A stretch of DNA of 64,000 bases from Christiangramia gaetbulicola (GCF_003054225.1 NZ_QBKQ01000004.1:62001-126000); one strand, 5' to 3'. Counted from the first letter of the stretch, positions 42,877 to 53,094 are shown. Made by a program: numbers and translations. Notes: generated by a model not told the origin, from the sequence alone.

Positions 42877-44997
42877 ATGGCAGTATTAAACAAAATCAGA
42901 CAAAGGTCTGTTTTCTTGATTATCATCATTGCATTGGCCCTATTTTCTTTCGTATTGGCCGATGTGATTAGAAACGGAGGCTTAAGCTCTCAAAATTCTC
43001 AGAATGTTATCGCTACCGTAAATGGTGACGAAATAAGCAGGGAAGAGTTCGCTCGTGAAGTAGAAGCATTTGAAAGAAATATGGGTAGGAATTTCAGCAC
43101 TACTCAGGCAGTAAACCGTATTTGGGATCAGAAGTTAAGAGAAGTGATCTTAAATGAGCAGGTTGAGGAACTGGGAATAAGAGCCGGTGAAGGGCAGATC
43201 ACAAGTCTTGTGAAATCTCAAATGGCTGGAAATCCTAATTTCACCAACGAAGCTGGTATGTTCGATGAGAACAGACTAAGAGAATATGTGGCCAACTTAA
43301 AAGAGACTTCTCCACAAGCTTATCAGCAGTGGCAGCAGTTCACTTCAGACCTGGCTAAAACTGCCAAGTTGAATACTTACTATAATATGGTAAGTGCTGG
43401 AGTAGGAGCAACCTTACTGGAAGGTGAGCAGGCTTACAGACTTCAGAATGATAATATCAATATGAAGTTTGTTCAGATCCCTTACTCTTCAATTCCAGAT
43501 AGCGAAGTTGAAGTGACTAAATCTGATATCAAATCTTACGTTGAAGATCATAAAACACGTTTTGAAACTGAAGCTTCAAGAAGCATACAGTACGTGATCT
43601 TTAATGAAAGCGCTTCCAGCCAGGATAAAACCGACGCTAAAGCAGCGATCAGTGATCTAAGAGGTGAGCGTGTAGAATACAACGCGGCTATTGGTGCAAA
43701 TGATACTGTTGCCGGGTTTGACAATACAGATGATTATGCTGACTTTATCAGCAATAATTCAGATCTTCCTTACGAGAACAGGTTCAAATTCAGAAATGAT
43801 TTTACCGGAGATAACGCAGAAGCTATCTTCAATCTTAATGAAGGTGAAACTTTTGGTCCTTACGAAGAGAATGGATACTGGAAATTAAGCAAGGTTGTAG
43901 AGACTAAGAATATTCCAGATTCTGTAAAAGCAAGTCATATTCTTATTGCATATGAAGGTACTCAGCTTGGGGCAGGTTCAGGAAGAAATAAAGAAGAAGC
44001 AAAGCAACTTGCCGATAGTATCGCAAGCGTTGCCAGAGCAGATAAAGAAAAATTCGCTGAATTGGCTTTAGAATATTCAGCTGATACTTCTAATAAAGAA
44101 CAGGCTGGAGATTTGGGATATTTCGTTCCTGGAATGATGATCCCTGCTTTCGAAAACTATGTTTTTGAAAATTCAACAGGCGATATTGGGGTTGTGGAAA
44201 CTCCAATAGGTTACCACGTGGTTTCTATAGAAGACCAGACAGATGCTGCCAGAGCAGTTAAAGTTGCAACTCTTGCCAGAGAGATCGAAGCATCAGAGAA
44301 AACAATGAACAACCTTTTCAACGAGGTTACTAAATTCGAGATCTCTGCTTCTGAAGGTGATTTTGCTGGTGTTGCAAAAGAAGGTAATTACGAGGTGCGA
44401 ACTGTAAAGGATATCAAAGCTCTTGAAGAGAATATTCCTGGTGCTGGTGCACAGCGTAGAGTTGTACAGTGGGCTTTCGAAGATGAAGCTAAAGTTGGAG
44501 ATGTTAGAAGATTCGATACCAACGATGGTTATATTGTAGCTCAGTTGACAGCTAAAAAAGATAAAGGATTAATGAGTGTGGAGGAAGCTGCGGCTACCGT
44601 TACACCAATTCTTAAGAAGCAGAAAAAAGCTGAGATCATCAAATCCAGAATTAAGGGGAGTAGCCTTAAAGAGATCTCAGATAACCAGGGCGTAAGCGTT
44701 CAAACTGCAGATGCGGTTAACCTGAGCAGTCCTACTTTAGCAGGTGCTGGCGAAGAGCCGGAAGTTGTTGGAGCTGTTTTCTCTCTTGAAGCAGGAGAAC
44801 TTAGCGAGCCGATCGCTGGTGAAAAAGGTGTTTATGTAGCAGAGCTGGTAAGTAAGTTCGAAGCTCCGGCTATGGACTCTTATAAAGGTTATGCTCAGCA
44901 GGAAAGTGCTGCTCGTAGAGCGCAGGCTGGAATGAGAGTGTTTGAAGCTCTTAAGAAGAAAGCTGATATTGAAGATAACAGAGCTAGATTTTACTAG
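42877..44997 (+). CDS. PpiD-type membrane-anchored peptidyl-prolyl isomerase
   Basis: 706-residue foldase. A single N-terminal membrane anchor (about residues 11-30, VFLIIIIALALFSFVLADVI) precedes a SurA_N_3/chaperone region rich in Gln and Glu helices. One parvulin-type rotamase domain lies at about residues 349-452 (KASHILIAYEG, DLGYFVPGMMIPAFEN, GYHVVSIEDQ). A second parvulin-like segment at about 590-660 is degenerate. It assists outer-membrane protein folding in the periplasm. A clear terminator lies 20 bp after the stop. Confidence 0.9.
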   Translation: MAVLNKIRQRSVFLIIIIALALFSFVLADVIRNGGLSSQNSQNVIATVNGDEISREEFAREVEAFERNMGRNFSTTQAVNRIWDQKLREVILNEQVEELGIRAGEGQITSLVKSQMAGNPNFTNEAGMFDENRLREYVANLKETSPQAYQQWQQFTSDLAKTAKLNTYYNMVSAGVGATLLEGEQAYRLQNDNINMKFVQIPYSSIPDSEVEVTKSDIKSYVEDHKTRFETEASRSIQYVIFNESASSQDKTDAKAAISDLRGERVEYNAAIGANDTVAGFDNTDDYADFISNNSDLPYENRFKFRNDFTGDNAEAIFNLNEGETFGPYEENGYWKLSKVVETKNIPDSVKASHILIAYEGTQLGAGSGRNKEEAKQLADSIASVARADKEKFAELALEYSADTSNKEQAGDLGYFVPGMMIPAFENYVFENSTGDIGVVETPIGYHVVSIEDQTDAARAVKVATLAREIEASEKTMNNLFNEVTKFEISASEGDFAGVAKEGNYEVRTVKDIKALEENIPGAGAQRRVVQWAFEDEAKVGDVRRFDTNDGYIVAQLTAKKDKGLMSVEEAAATVTPILKKQKKAEIIKSRIKGSSLKEISDNQGVSVQTADAVNLSSPTLAGAGEEPEVVGAVFSLEAGELSEPIAGEKGVYVAELVSKFEAPAMDSYKGYAQQESAARRAQAGMRVFEALKKKADIEDNRARFY

Positions 44998-45015
44998 ACC
45001 TCTGAAGCTATAAAT

Positions 45016-45047
45016 AAAAAAGCCTCACCGATTGGTGAGGCTTTTTT
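45016..45047. terminator. Terminator between ppiD-type gene and the GHMP kinase gene
   Basis: A 9-bp stem (45021-45029 with 45034-45042, AGCCTCACC/GGTGAGGCT), 4-nt loop, A-tract before and T-tract after. It can serve both convergent genes. Confidence 0.92.
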
Positions 45048-45970
45048 TATTTAATGAGATCTTTATAACTGAAGATCGTATCGTAGCCTTTCTTTTTGAA
45101 GTATTCTTGTTCTTCTTCGCCACCGGTTGCAAGGATAAAATCGCCTCCCCAGCCACCCAGGCTTTTAATTAAGCCGGGATAATCAGGGAAAAGCTCTTCC
45201 TTTATCCTGGGCGTATTAATAGCCTTGGCTATAAGCATTTCATGTGCTTGCAGCAACATCCTGAATTCTAAGATATTTTCAGAGGTAATGATCTGTTCCG
45301 TGATTCCGGAGATCTTTTCAGTGAGGCCTTGTATGTCCTCTTTAGGGGTATTTCGATAATGTGCGATAGCTTCGCGGCTGTTCTGTTTTCTGTTCAGGTA
45401 AACAAAGAATAGCTGGTCTTTAAATGGAGGGTCGAAATCTGCCGTATAAGCTGCCGGACCATTCGCTGTAAGCTGGTAGGTAATGGGAAGATCACTTTTG
45501 GCTACGGCAATATCGTAACCGCTACCTCCAAAACTTTCCTCAAGTAATTTGTAAGCATCAACCTGAAGCCATTGCGCCAGGTTGTTTACAAGAGTAGAGG
45601 AGGTGCCCAGTCCCCATTTTCTATTGAAATCCAGTTTAGTGGTGATACTATAGCCTTTATCTGAAAAGGCCGCTGGATTCATTCTAAAGCAAGATCTTAA
45701 TAGCTGCTGAAGCCTTTTTGCCGTTTCCTTATCTTCAGGTTTGTCTAAATTAAGCAATGGTTGAAAATCACCCTCATTGATCCTGAAATCAGATTCAAAC
45801 CAAATATTGTCATTTTCATCGAGGCTCTTCCAGGAGATCAGGCCGGTTTCACCTTCTGAAACTTCCAGGCTCTGTCCTTTTGTAGTGGGTACAGCTAAAG
45901 ATTTCGCCCCGTCCAGTACGGCATATTCTCCTGTTATTAATAGTTTTCCATTACTTCTGAATACCTGCAT
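45047..45970 (-). CDS. GYDIA family GHMP kinase, probable mevalonate-pathway kinase
   Basis: 307-residue GHMP-fold kinase. An N-terminal GKLLITGEYAVLDGA motif precedes the phosphate-binding loop GLGTSSTLVNN, and the family-defining GYDIA follows at about residue 150 (GGSGYDIAVAKSD). A C-terminal glycine-rich motif GGWGGDFILA is present. Mevalonate, phosphomevalonate and diphosphomevalonate enzymes share this fold. Its 1-base overlap with the HMG-CoA reductase gene points to a mevalonate-pathway step, but which one is not set by sequence. Confidence 0.9.
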   Translation of the reverse strand: MQVFRSNGKLLITGEYAVLDGAKSLAVPTTKGQSLEVSEGETGLISWKSLDENDNIWFESDFRINEGDFQPLLNLDKPEDKETAKRLQQLLRSCFRMNPAAFSDKGYSITTKLDFNRKWGLGTSSTLVNNLAQWLQVDAYKLLEESFGGSGYDIAVAKSDLPITYQLTANGPAAYTADFDPPFKDQLFFVYLNRKQNSREAIAHYRNTPKEDIQGLTEKISGITEQIITSENILEFRMLLQAHEMLIAKAINTPRIKEELFPDYPGLIKSLGGWGGDFILATGGEEEQEYFKKKGYDTIFSYKDLIK

Positions 45971-47286
45971 TAAGATCTTATTTTTTTCAGTTGCTCCATT
46001 ACACTGCTGTGAGTGATGGTATGGTGAGTAAAGAACTCTACAAGTTCTTCTTTTTCTTTATCGGTCGCTTTGTTCTGATTGAGAATGTTCATCAGGTGCA
46101 TTTTCATATGGCCCTGCTGTATCCCGGTAGTGGTTAAGGATCTTAAAGCGGCAAAGTTTTGAGCCAGGCCGGCTACCGCGGTGATCTCCATTAATTCACT
46201 GGCCGAAGGTCTTTGTAAAATATCTAATGCGAGTTTCACCAGGGGATGTAAACTGGTAAGTCCGCCCACGGTACCAAGGGCCAATGGGATTTCCATCCAG
46301 AACTTAAAGATCCCGTCTTCTATTTTTGCATGGGTTAAACTGGTATATTGTCCATTCCTGGAGGCATAGGCATGAACTCCTGCTTCCACGGCTCTAAAGT
46401 CGTTCCCTGTGGCCAGGACGACCGCGTCTATACCATTCATGACTCCCTTATTATGAGTAACGGCACGGTAAGGTTCGATCTCGGCAATTTTAACGGCCTG
46501 TATGAATTTTTCAGCAAATTCCTCTCCGCTCATGTTCTCGTCTTCAGAAAGCTGATCTACGGGGCAGGATACTTCTGCTCTAACCGTACATTCAGGTACA
46601 TAATTAGAAAGTATGCTCATGATCACCTGAATGTTTTTCTCATCCTCGGTAAAATCAGGATTTTTCCTGGCTTCTTCCTGCAGAACTTCGGCAAATTTCT
46701 CGAGACAGGAGTTGATGAAGTTTGCTCCCATGGAGTCCCGCGTATCGAATTTCACGAACAACTGGTAGTAGTTTTCAAGCTTTTCGGTCTTATCGATCAG
46801 CTCGATATCCAGAATTCCACCACCTCTTTTTTCCATATTGCGGGTGATAGGTTTCACCGCCTCTCTAAGCTTCGGCTTAATATTTGTAACCAATTGGTCG
46901 AGCCTGGAGAAATCTCCGCGGAACAGGAAGTGTACCTGTCCGATCTTTTTTGTATCGATCACGGTGGCTTTAAAACCTCCTCTTTCGTTCCAGAACTTGG
47001 CGGCCTTACTGGCAGCAGCAACGACGGAGCTTTCCTCTATGGCCATTGGCAAAACATGATATTTGCCATTTATTAAAAAGTTTGGCGCGAGACCTAATGG
47101 TAAGTAGAAGTTTGAAACTGTATTTTCAATAAATTCATCATGAAGCTTCTGCAAATCATTATTGTCATTCCAATATTGCTTCAGGACTGAAACGGCGGTA
47201 TCGTTGTTATTTAAATAATTTTCCGCCAGCCAATTTATTTTTTCGGTTTTGTTAAGTTTTGAAAATCCGTTTACGGGCTTTGTCAT
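45970..47286 (-). CDS. mvaA: Class II hydroxymethylglutaryl-CoA reductase
   Basis: 438-residue class II HMG-CoA reductase, which interconverts HMG-CoA and mevalonate with NAD(P)H. The N-terminal substrate loop PMAIEESSVVAAASKAA holds the catalytic Glu. HNKGVMNGIDAVVLATGND contains the catalytic Lys and Asp, and the C-terminal TITHSSVMEQL holds the His. No membrane domain. The class is often labelled degradative, but the coupled GHMP kinase suggests isoprenoid synthesis here. Upstream is a divergent peptidase gene. Confidence 0.95.
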   Translation of the reverse strand: MTKPVNGFSKLNKTEKINWLAENYLNNNDTAVSVLKQYWNDNNDLQKLHDEFIENTVSNFYLPLGLAPNFLINGKYHVLPMAIEESSVVAAASKAAKFWNERGGFKATVIDTKKIGQVHFLFRGDFSRLDQLVTNIKPKLREAVKPITRNMEKRGGGILDIELIDKTEKLENYYQLFVKFDTRDSMGANFINSCLEKFAEVLQEEARKNPDFTEDEKNIQVIMSILSNYVPECTVRAEVSCPVDQLSEDENMSGEEFAEKFIQAVKIAEIEPYRAVTHNKGVMNGIDAVVLATGNDFRAVEAGVHAYASRNGQYTSLTHAKIEDGIFKFWMEIPLALGTVGGLTSLHPLVKLALDILQRPSASELMEITAVAGLAQNFAALRSLTTTGIQQGHMKMHLMNILNQNKATDKEKEELVEFFTHHTITHSSVMEQLKKIRS

Positions 47287-47307
47287 TTTTATGGTATTTC
47301 AGGAGGT

Positions 47308-47315
47308 CAAAGATA
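47308..47315 (-). promoter_or_regulatory. Possible -7 promoter box TATCTTTG for mvaA
   Basis: Minus-strand reading TATCTTTG fits TAnnTTTG and lies 21 bp before the mvaA ATG. No TTG is seen at the preferred distance upstream. Confidence 0.35.
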
Positions 47316-47470
47316 CAAAGCATATTTTTTAAAGGCTTATAAATTAGTCGGGATGAAGCATCTAAAGCTGAACTTTTATTAGCAAATTGTTAGCATTTAA
47401 CAAACCAGCATGGTCATTTTTTGGTTAAATTTTAGTAAACTTGGCCTGCATTAAATATTCTTAAAATTTT

Positions 47471-49687
47471 ATGAAGTTCCCTACAATACTGGTTGCTTTT
47501 ATTTTGGCAGCATCTTCTGTGCTAACGGCACAAAAAAAAGAAGTAAGTCTTGAAGAAATATGGAGTGGTACATTCCGCGAACAAAGACTACAATCCCTAC
47601 AATCATTAAAGAACGGCGAAGAATATGTGATCCTTAACCGGGACCGCCAGACTGGTAATACCAGCATCGATGTCTACAGTTATAAGACCGGCAAGAAAAC
47701 AAGAACTATTGTAAATAGCGCAGATCTTGCTGAGATCAAAGCATTTGATGATTTTAAATTCAGTGAAAAGGAAGATAAAATCCTTTTGTCTACTGAGGTT
47801 GAACCTATTTTCAGAAGGTCTTCAAAAGAGATCTTTTATGTTTATGACGTAAAAACCAAGAGCCTGAAGAAAGTTAGTGATCATAAGATCCAGGAGGCAT
47901 CCTTTTCTCCAGACGCTACGAAGGTAGCTTACGTATTTGAAAATAACATTTACATTCTTGATCTTAAGAATGGGGAAAGAACCCAGGTGACCAAAGATGG
48001 CGAAATGAACAGGATCATAAATGGAGTTACTGATTGGGTTTACGAGGAGGAATTTTCTTTCGTGAAAGCTTTCGAATGGAATCCAACCGGAGAAAAATTG
48101 GCTTATATCAAATTTGATGAATCCAGAGTTCCGGAATTTTCTATGGACATGTTCGGCAAGGACCTTTATCCAAGTCAGCATGTTTTTAAATATCCAAAAG
48201 CAGGTGAGGCAAATTCTGAAGTGAGCCTGCATATGTATGATGTGAAATCTGAAGAATCCAGTGAGATCGATCTTGGCGATAAATATGATGTAGCTTCATC
48301 ATCTTCAGAAATTGAAATTGGAGCAAAGAATGACATCTACATTCCAAGAATTAAATGGACGGCAGATCCAATGTTGTTAAGTGTACAGGTGCTAAATAGA
48401 GCTCAGAACGACCTTGACCTTATTTTTGTAGACGCTGAAGATAATGATACCGAAGTGGTTCTGAATGAAACAGATGATGCCTACGTAGATATTACCGATA
48501 ATCTTACCTTCCTTAAGGATAATAGCTTTATCTGGACCAGTGAGAAGGATGGTTACAACCATATTTATCACTATGATGAAGACGGAGAGCTTTTGGACCA
48601 GGTAACCAGCGGAGATTGGGAAGTGACCAATTATTACGGTTATGATGCTAAAGAAGATAAGATCTACTATCAGAGTACAGAGAATGGAAGTGTGAATCGT
48701 GATGTTTACTCAATAAAGCCAAACGGAAAAAACAAAAAAAGACTTACCGATAAAACAGGTATGAATTCGGCTTCTTTTAGCGCTGACTATACTTACTTTA
48801 TCAATTCTTTTACCAATGTAGCTACCCCGCATGTTTATACCCTGCATAGAGCTAAAGACGGTAAACTTGTTCGTGAAATACTTAATAACAGGGAGCTTTT
48901 AGATAAGGTTGCTAGTTATGAATTTTCTCCAAAGGAGCTTTCAACTATAGAGATCAACGGGAACGATCTTAATATGTGGATGATCAAACCATCAGATTTT
49001 GATGAGAACAAAAAGTATCCATTATTAATGTTCCAGTATTCCGGTCCAGGTTCTCAGTCTGTTTCGAATTCCTATTACAATACCAACGATTACTGGTATC
49101 AGCTACTAGCCGATAAAGGTTATATCGTGGTTTGTGTTGATGGTAGAGGAACAGGGTTTAAAGGAGCAGACTTCAAAAAAGTTACCTATAAGGAACTAGG
49201 AAAATACGAGGTAGAAGATCAGATTTCAGCTGCTCAGAAATTAGGTGAAAGAAATTATATAGATGCAGACAGAATCGGGATCTGGGGATGGAGCTACGGG
49301 GGATATATGTCTTCTAATGCGATCCTTAAAGGGAACGATACTTTCTCTATGGCCATTGCCGTGGCTCCGGTGACCAGCTGGAGATTTTACGATACTGTTT
49401 ATACCGAAAGATACATGGGAACTCCACAGGAGAACCCTTCTGGATATGATGATAATTCTCCTTTGAGCCATGTAGAAAAGCTTAAGGGCGATTACCTGAT
49501 CATTCACGGTGGTGGAGATGATAATGTACATGTTCAGAATACTATGAGAATGGTGGAAGAGCTAATACAAGCGAACAAGCAGTTCGATTGGGCGATCTAT
49601 CCTGATAAAAATCATGGTATCTATGGAGGGAATACCAGATTGCACCTTTATAACCTGATGACAGATTTTATACTTGAAAAACTATAA
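47471..49687 (+). CDS. S9 family prolyl dipeptidyl peptidase (DPP-IV-like), exported
   Basis: 738-residue peptidase. The signal peptide (about 1-20, ending LTAQ) precedes a beta-propeller (about 50-490) with DPP-IV-type repeats, and a C-terminal alpha/beta-hydrolase domain follows. Catalytic triad: Ser608 in GWSYGGY, Asp in GGGDDNVHVQN, and His in KNHGIYGG. DPP-IV enzymes remove Xaa-Pro dipeptides; it would supply di-/tripeptides for the two POT transporters encoded directly downstream (19-base gap), forming a peptide-use module. Confidence 0.93.
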   Translation: MKFPTILVAFILAASSVLTAQKKEVSLEEIWSGTFREQRLQSLQSLKNGEEYVILNRDRQTGNTSIDVYSYKTGKKTRTIVNSADLAEIKAFDDFKFSEKEDKILLSTEVEPIFRRSSKEIFYVYDVKTKSLKKVSDHKIQEASFSPDATKVAYVFENNIYILDLKNGERTQVTKDGEMNRIINGVTDWVYEEEFSFVKAFEWNPTGEKLAYIKFDESRVPEFSMDMFGKDLYPSQHVFKYPKAGEANSEVSLHMYDVKSEESSEIDLGDKYDVASSSSEIEIGAKNDIYIPRIKWTADPMLLSVQVLNRAQNDLDLIFVDAEDNDTEVVLNETDDAYVDITDNLTFLKDNSFIWTSEKDGYNHIYHYDEDGELLDQVTSGDWEVTNYYGYDAKEDKIYYQSTENGSVNRDVYSIKPNGKNKKRLTDKTGMNSASFSADYTYFINSFTNVATPHVYTLHRAKDGKLVREILNNRELLDKVASYEFSPKELSTIEINGNDLNMWMIKPSDFDENKKYPLLMFQYSGPGSQSVSNSYYNTNDYWYQLLADKGYIVVCVDGRGTGFKGADFKKVTYKELGKYEVEDQISAAQKLGERNYIDADRIGIWGWSYGGYMSSNAILKGNDTFSMAIAVAPVTSWRFYDTVYTERYMGTPQENPSGYDDNSPLSHVEKLKGDYLIIHGGGDDNVHVQNTMRMVEELIQANKQFDWAIYPDKNHGIYGGNTRLHLYNLMTDFILEKL

Positions 49688-49706
49688 TTTAATTAACCTA
49701 GAATAA

Positions 49707-51272
49707 ATGGCAACTAGAGACGTACGTGTAAAACAGAAAGAGCTTTTCGGGCATCCGGTAGGGCTTTATATTTTATTTTTTACTGAAATGTGGGAGCGCT
49801 TTTCCTATTACGGGATGCGTGCAATTTTGGTATTATATCTTGTAAGTGCAACAACTGAAGGGAATGCTGGTTTAGGCTGGACCCAGGCTGAAGCTCTTGC
49901 ATTATATGGTTGGTATACAATGCTTGTTTATGTAGCTTCGATTCCCGGTGGAATTCTAGCAGATAAGGTCTTTGGGCAAAAACGTGCAGTCCTCATTGGG
50001 GGTATTGTTCTGGTAGCCGGTCACGGAATTCTAGCTGTTGAACAAATGTGGGCTTTCTATACAGGTTTGGGCTTGATTATTGCCGGTGTAGGTTTCCTTA
50101 AACCAAATATTTCCACGATGGTTGGTGGTCTCTATAAAGAAGGGGACATTAGACGTGATAAAGGATTTACAATTTTCTACATTGGGATTAACCTTGGAGC
50201 ATTCCTTTCCAGTTTAATTGTTGGGTATGTTGGTGAAAATATTGGATGGCATTATGGTTTCGGTCTTGCCGGAATTGCAATGGCTTTAGGATTGATCGTA
50301 TACCTTTTAGGGCAGAAGCATCTTACTAATGTTGGAAACCTTCTTTCTAAAGTAGAGAGAGATGAAGGAGCGTCTTTAGGAAATCTTTTCCAGGATCTTC
50401 TAAAATCACCTGTTCAGCTAGTTATTTCTCTAGTATTATTAGCTGCATCTCTGTATGGTTTTTACGCCATGGGAATTGCTTATGGTTTACTATTCATCTT
50501 TCTTACTATCGTGATTTCAATGATGATGATGGTTTACAAAGACCTTACCACCAAGGTGATGAAAGACAGATATGTGGTAATGTTATTATCATTTATTTTG
50601 GTGATCGTTTTCTGGGGTGCGTTCGAGCAGGCCGGGGGACTAATGAATATTTACGCATTAGATAATACAGATAGAACTTTACCTTTTTCATTACCATTAA
50701 TTGGAAATGAAGTGCCAGCTTCATGGTTTCAGTCCTTAAATGCGATGTTTATTATCATATTTGGAATTATAGTCGCTAATTTCTGGGCTCGAAGAAAATT
50801 AAAGAGCAAGGAAGCTTCATCTATCTTCAAAATGGCAACAGGAGTGATCATTATGGGGCTTGGTTTTGTATTTATGGTTTTCGCGGCATTACAGTTTGAA
50901 GCTAATGGATCATCTGCTATGTACTGGTTGGTATTAGCTTACCTATTCCATACCATTGGAGAGCTTTGTTCGTCTCCAGTAGCTCTTTCTTTTATTACCA
51001 AGCTTGCTCCGGTAAGATATGCTTCCTTAATGATGGGGGTTTATTTTGCTGCGACAGGTTTAGGAAATAAAGTAGCCGGTATTGTTGGGGAATTTGCTTC
51101 AGAAGCTGGTGATATCGCCATTTTCTCTGGAATCACAATTTTCACAGTAGCTTTTGCTACAATTGTACTTATTATGCTGAAACCATTGAAGAGATTAACT
51201 CATGGGGTTGAGGATAATGAAAGACAGTTGGAAGAGCAGGAAGAGTATGAACTTGCTGATATTAAAGAATAA
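49707..51272 (+). CDS. POT family proton-dependent oligopeptide transporter, paralogue 1
   Basis: 521-residue MFS transporter with about 14 hydrophobic segments. The POT signature FTEMWERFSYYGMRAILVLYL is in the first helix, matching the ExxERFxYY proton-coupling motif. The second signature is FYIGINLGAFLSSLIVGY. It imports di-/tripeptides. It starts 19 bases after the DPP-IV-like gene and ends 10 bases before a second, longer paralogue. A C-terminal acidic tail (ERQLEEQEEYELADIKE) is cytoplasmic. Confidence 0.94.
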   Translation: MATRDVRVKQKELFGHPVGLYILFFTEMWERFSYYGMRAILVLYLVSATTEGNAGLGWTQAEALALYGWYTMLVYVASIPGGILADKVFGQKRAVLIGGIVLVAGHGILAVEQMWAFYTGLGLIIAGVGFLKPNISTMVGGLYKEGDIRRDKGFTIFYIGINLGAFLSSLIVGYVGENIGWHYGFGLAGIAMALGLIVYLLGQKHLTNVGNLLSKVERDEGASLGNLFQDLLKSPVQLVISLVLLAASLYGFYAMGIAYGLLFIFLTIVISMMMMVYKDLTTKVMKDRYVVMLLSFILVIVFWGAFEQAGGLMNIYALDNTDRTLPFSLPLIGNEVPASWFQSLNAMFIIIFGIIVANFWARRKLKSKEASSIFKMATGVIIMGLGFVFMVFAALQFEANGSSAMYWLVLAYLFHTIGELCSSPVALSFITKLAPVRYASLMMGVYFAATGLGNKVAGIVGEFASEAGDIAIFSGITIFTVAFATIVLIMLKPLKRLTHGVEDNERQLEEQEEYELADIKE

Positions 51273-51282
51273 TTTTTGAAAC

Positions 51283-53070
51283 ATGAGTGCGCTAAGCTCA
51301 ACACCGGTTCAGGAAGATTTTTTCAAGAGTAAAGTACTTGGCCATCCGGCAGGCTTATTTGTTCTTTTCTTTACTGAAATGTGGGAAAGATTCTCATTCT
51401 ACGGGATGAGGGTTCTTCTGGTTAATTTCCTTACGATGGCTATCGTGGGTGTAGATAATCCCGGTTGGGGCTGGTCTGCCGAAAATGCGGGAGCCTTGTT
51501 TGGTACTTATGCCGGTCTTTTATACCTAACTCCAATTCTTGGAGGTTTAATTGCAGATAAATTCACGGGTTACCGCTGGGCGGTGATCATAGGTGCGGCT
51601 ATAATGACCCTGGGTCATGCCTCCATGGCTTTGGAAACAGAGTTATCTCTTTACTTCGGGCTTGGTCTACTTGTACTGGGTACAGGTTTCTTCAAGCCTA
51701 ATATTACCTCTATCATTTCTGAAATGTATGAGGGTAAACCAGATAAGAAGGATGGTGCATATACCATTTTCTATATGGGAGTTAATGCCGGGGCGTTCTT
51801 TGGGATGATGTTATGCGGTTATCTGGCTGAAAAAATAGGCTGGAGCTGGGGCTTTGGTCTTGCAGGTATCTTTATGCTTTTGGGAACTTTACAGTTCTGG
51901 CTGGCTAAACCACTTTTCGGAAAAATAGGAGGGGTGCCAGATAAGGAACTTGAAGCAAAGCATCTGAAGGAAGAGGAAGAATCTGGAGTTTCTCATAAAC
52001 CGAATCCTTTTACTCTTTTCGATAAGATCCTGGTAATAGCTTCTGCAGGTCTCGGTTTTACGTATCTCATCAATGATCCATTATCCAAGATCGCCAACAT
52101 TAACCTGTTGCCAGTGGTCATGCCTTTCGATTTTGGGAATGAACCTCTTTCGGGTCCTATAGGTATGGCCATAGTAGGCTTAATTCTGTTTTTGATCCTT
52201 GTTATTTCAAGAATTTCCAGGTACACGAAAATTGTGCGTGACCGATTGATCGCGGTGATCATATTTGCTGTGTTTACAGTGTTCTTTTTTATGGCTTTTG
52301 AGCAGGGAGCTTCTTCACTGATCATATTTGCCCGTGACAATGTAGACAGGATATTAACTGGTAATTCGGCTAACATCTTCAATGTTGTAAACGCTCTTTT
52401 AACTGTAGTTCCACTTGCGATAATTACCTGGGTACTTTATTTATTATGGAAACAGACCTTCGCAAGAATACCAGGTTCTAATATTATCCTTGGTATTTGT
52501 TTCGCGGGTATTTGGGGTCTGGTTATCTGGATGCTGGTTCGTGAATTTTCAGCAGATACTACCGAGATCACGGTTTCCTGGTTTAGCATATTGAATTCCT
52601 TTTTCATTATCGTTTTCGCTTCCTTCTTTTCTAAATGGTGGGAAAGTAAATACAATCCATCTGCAGCTTTCAAATATTGCTTTGGGTTGATCCTATTAGG
52701 TCTTGGCTTTGGTTTACTTGCCTGGGGTTCCAGTGGAATCGTAGATGGCGCGAAAGTGAGCATGATATGGTTGATCCTGGCTTATCTTTTACATACCCTT
52801 GGAGAGCTTTGTTTGTCTCCTCTAGGACTTTCCTATGTAAGTAAGTTAGTACCTGCGAGAATGATCGCTTTCATGTTCGGAATGTGGTACCTGGCCATCG
52901 CCATTGGTAATAAACTGGCAGGTTCCCTGGGTGGAATGATCGAAGAGGTAACAAAGCAGTATGATCTATCGACTTTCTTCCTGATCTTTACCGTTGTACC
53001 GATAGCAGGAGGAATTCTGGTAGCTTTATTGAATCCTATCTTAAAGAGATTAATGCACGGAATTAAATAG
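51283..53070 (+). CDS. POT family proton-dependent oligopeptide transporter, paralogue 2
   Basis: 595-residue POT protein with the same signatures (FTEMWERFSFYGMRVLLV and FYMGVNAGAFFGMMLCGY) and about 14 helices. It is about 74 residues longer than its neighbour because of an N-terminal addition and larger central loops near residues 225-300. The tandem arrangement after a DPP-IV-like peptidase suggests the two take different peptides. It is followed by a terminator. Confidence 0.94.
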   Translation: MSALSSTPVQEDFFKSKVLGHPAGLFVLFFTEMWERFSFYGMRVLLVNFLTMAIVGVDNPGWGWSAENAGALFGTYAGLLYLTPILGGLIADKFTGYRWAVIIGAAIMTLGHASMALETELSLYFGLGLLVLGTGFFKPNITSIISEMYEGKPDKKDGAYTIFYMGVNAGAFFGMMLCGYLAEKIGWSWGFGLAGIFMLLGTLQFWLAKPLFGKIGGVPDKELEAKHLKEEEESGVSHKPNPFTLFDKILVIASAGLGFTYLINDPLSKIANINLLPVVMPFDFGNEPLSGPIGMAIVGLILFLILVISRISRYTKIVRDRLIAVIIFAVFTVFFFMAFEQGASSLIIFARDNVDRILTGNSANIFNVVNALLTVVPLAIITWVLYLLWKQTFARIPGSNIILGICFAGIWGLVIWMLVREFSADTTEITVSWFSILNSFFIIVFASFFSKWWESKYNPSAAFKYCFGLILLGLGFGLLAWGSSGIVDGAKVSMIWLILAYLLHTLGELCLSPLGLSYVSKLVPARMIAFMFGMWYLAIAIGNKLAGSLGGMIEEVTKQYDLSTFFLIFTVVPIAGGILVALLNPILKRLMHGIK

Positions 53071-53094
53071 CATTCACTTAAAAAAATATTACAG

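Noticed and set aside
46348-47076. Long open frame (242 residues) on the plus strand inside the HMG-CoA reductase gene
   Set aside because: It lies antisense to a well supported enzyme gene with all catalytic motifs; its translation has no recognisable domain.
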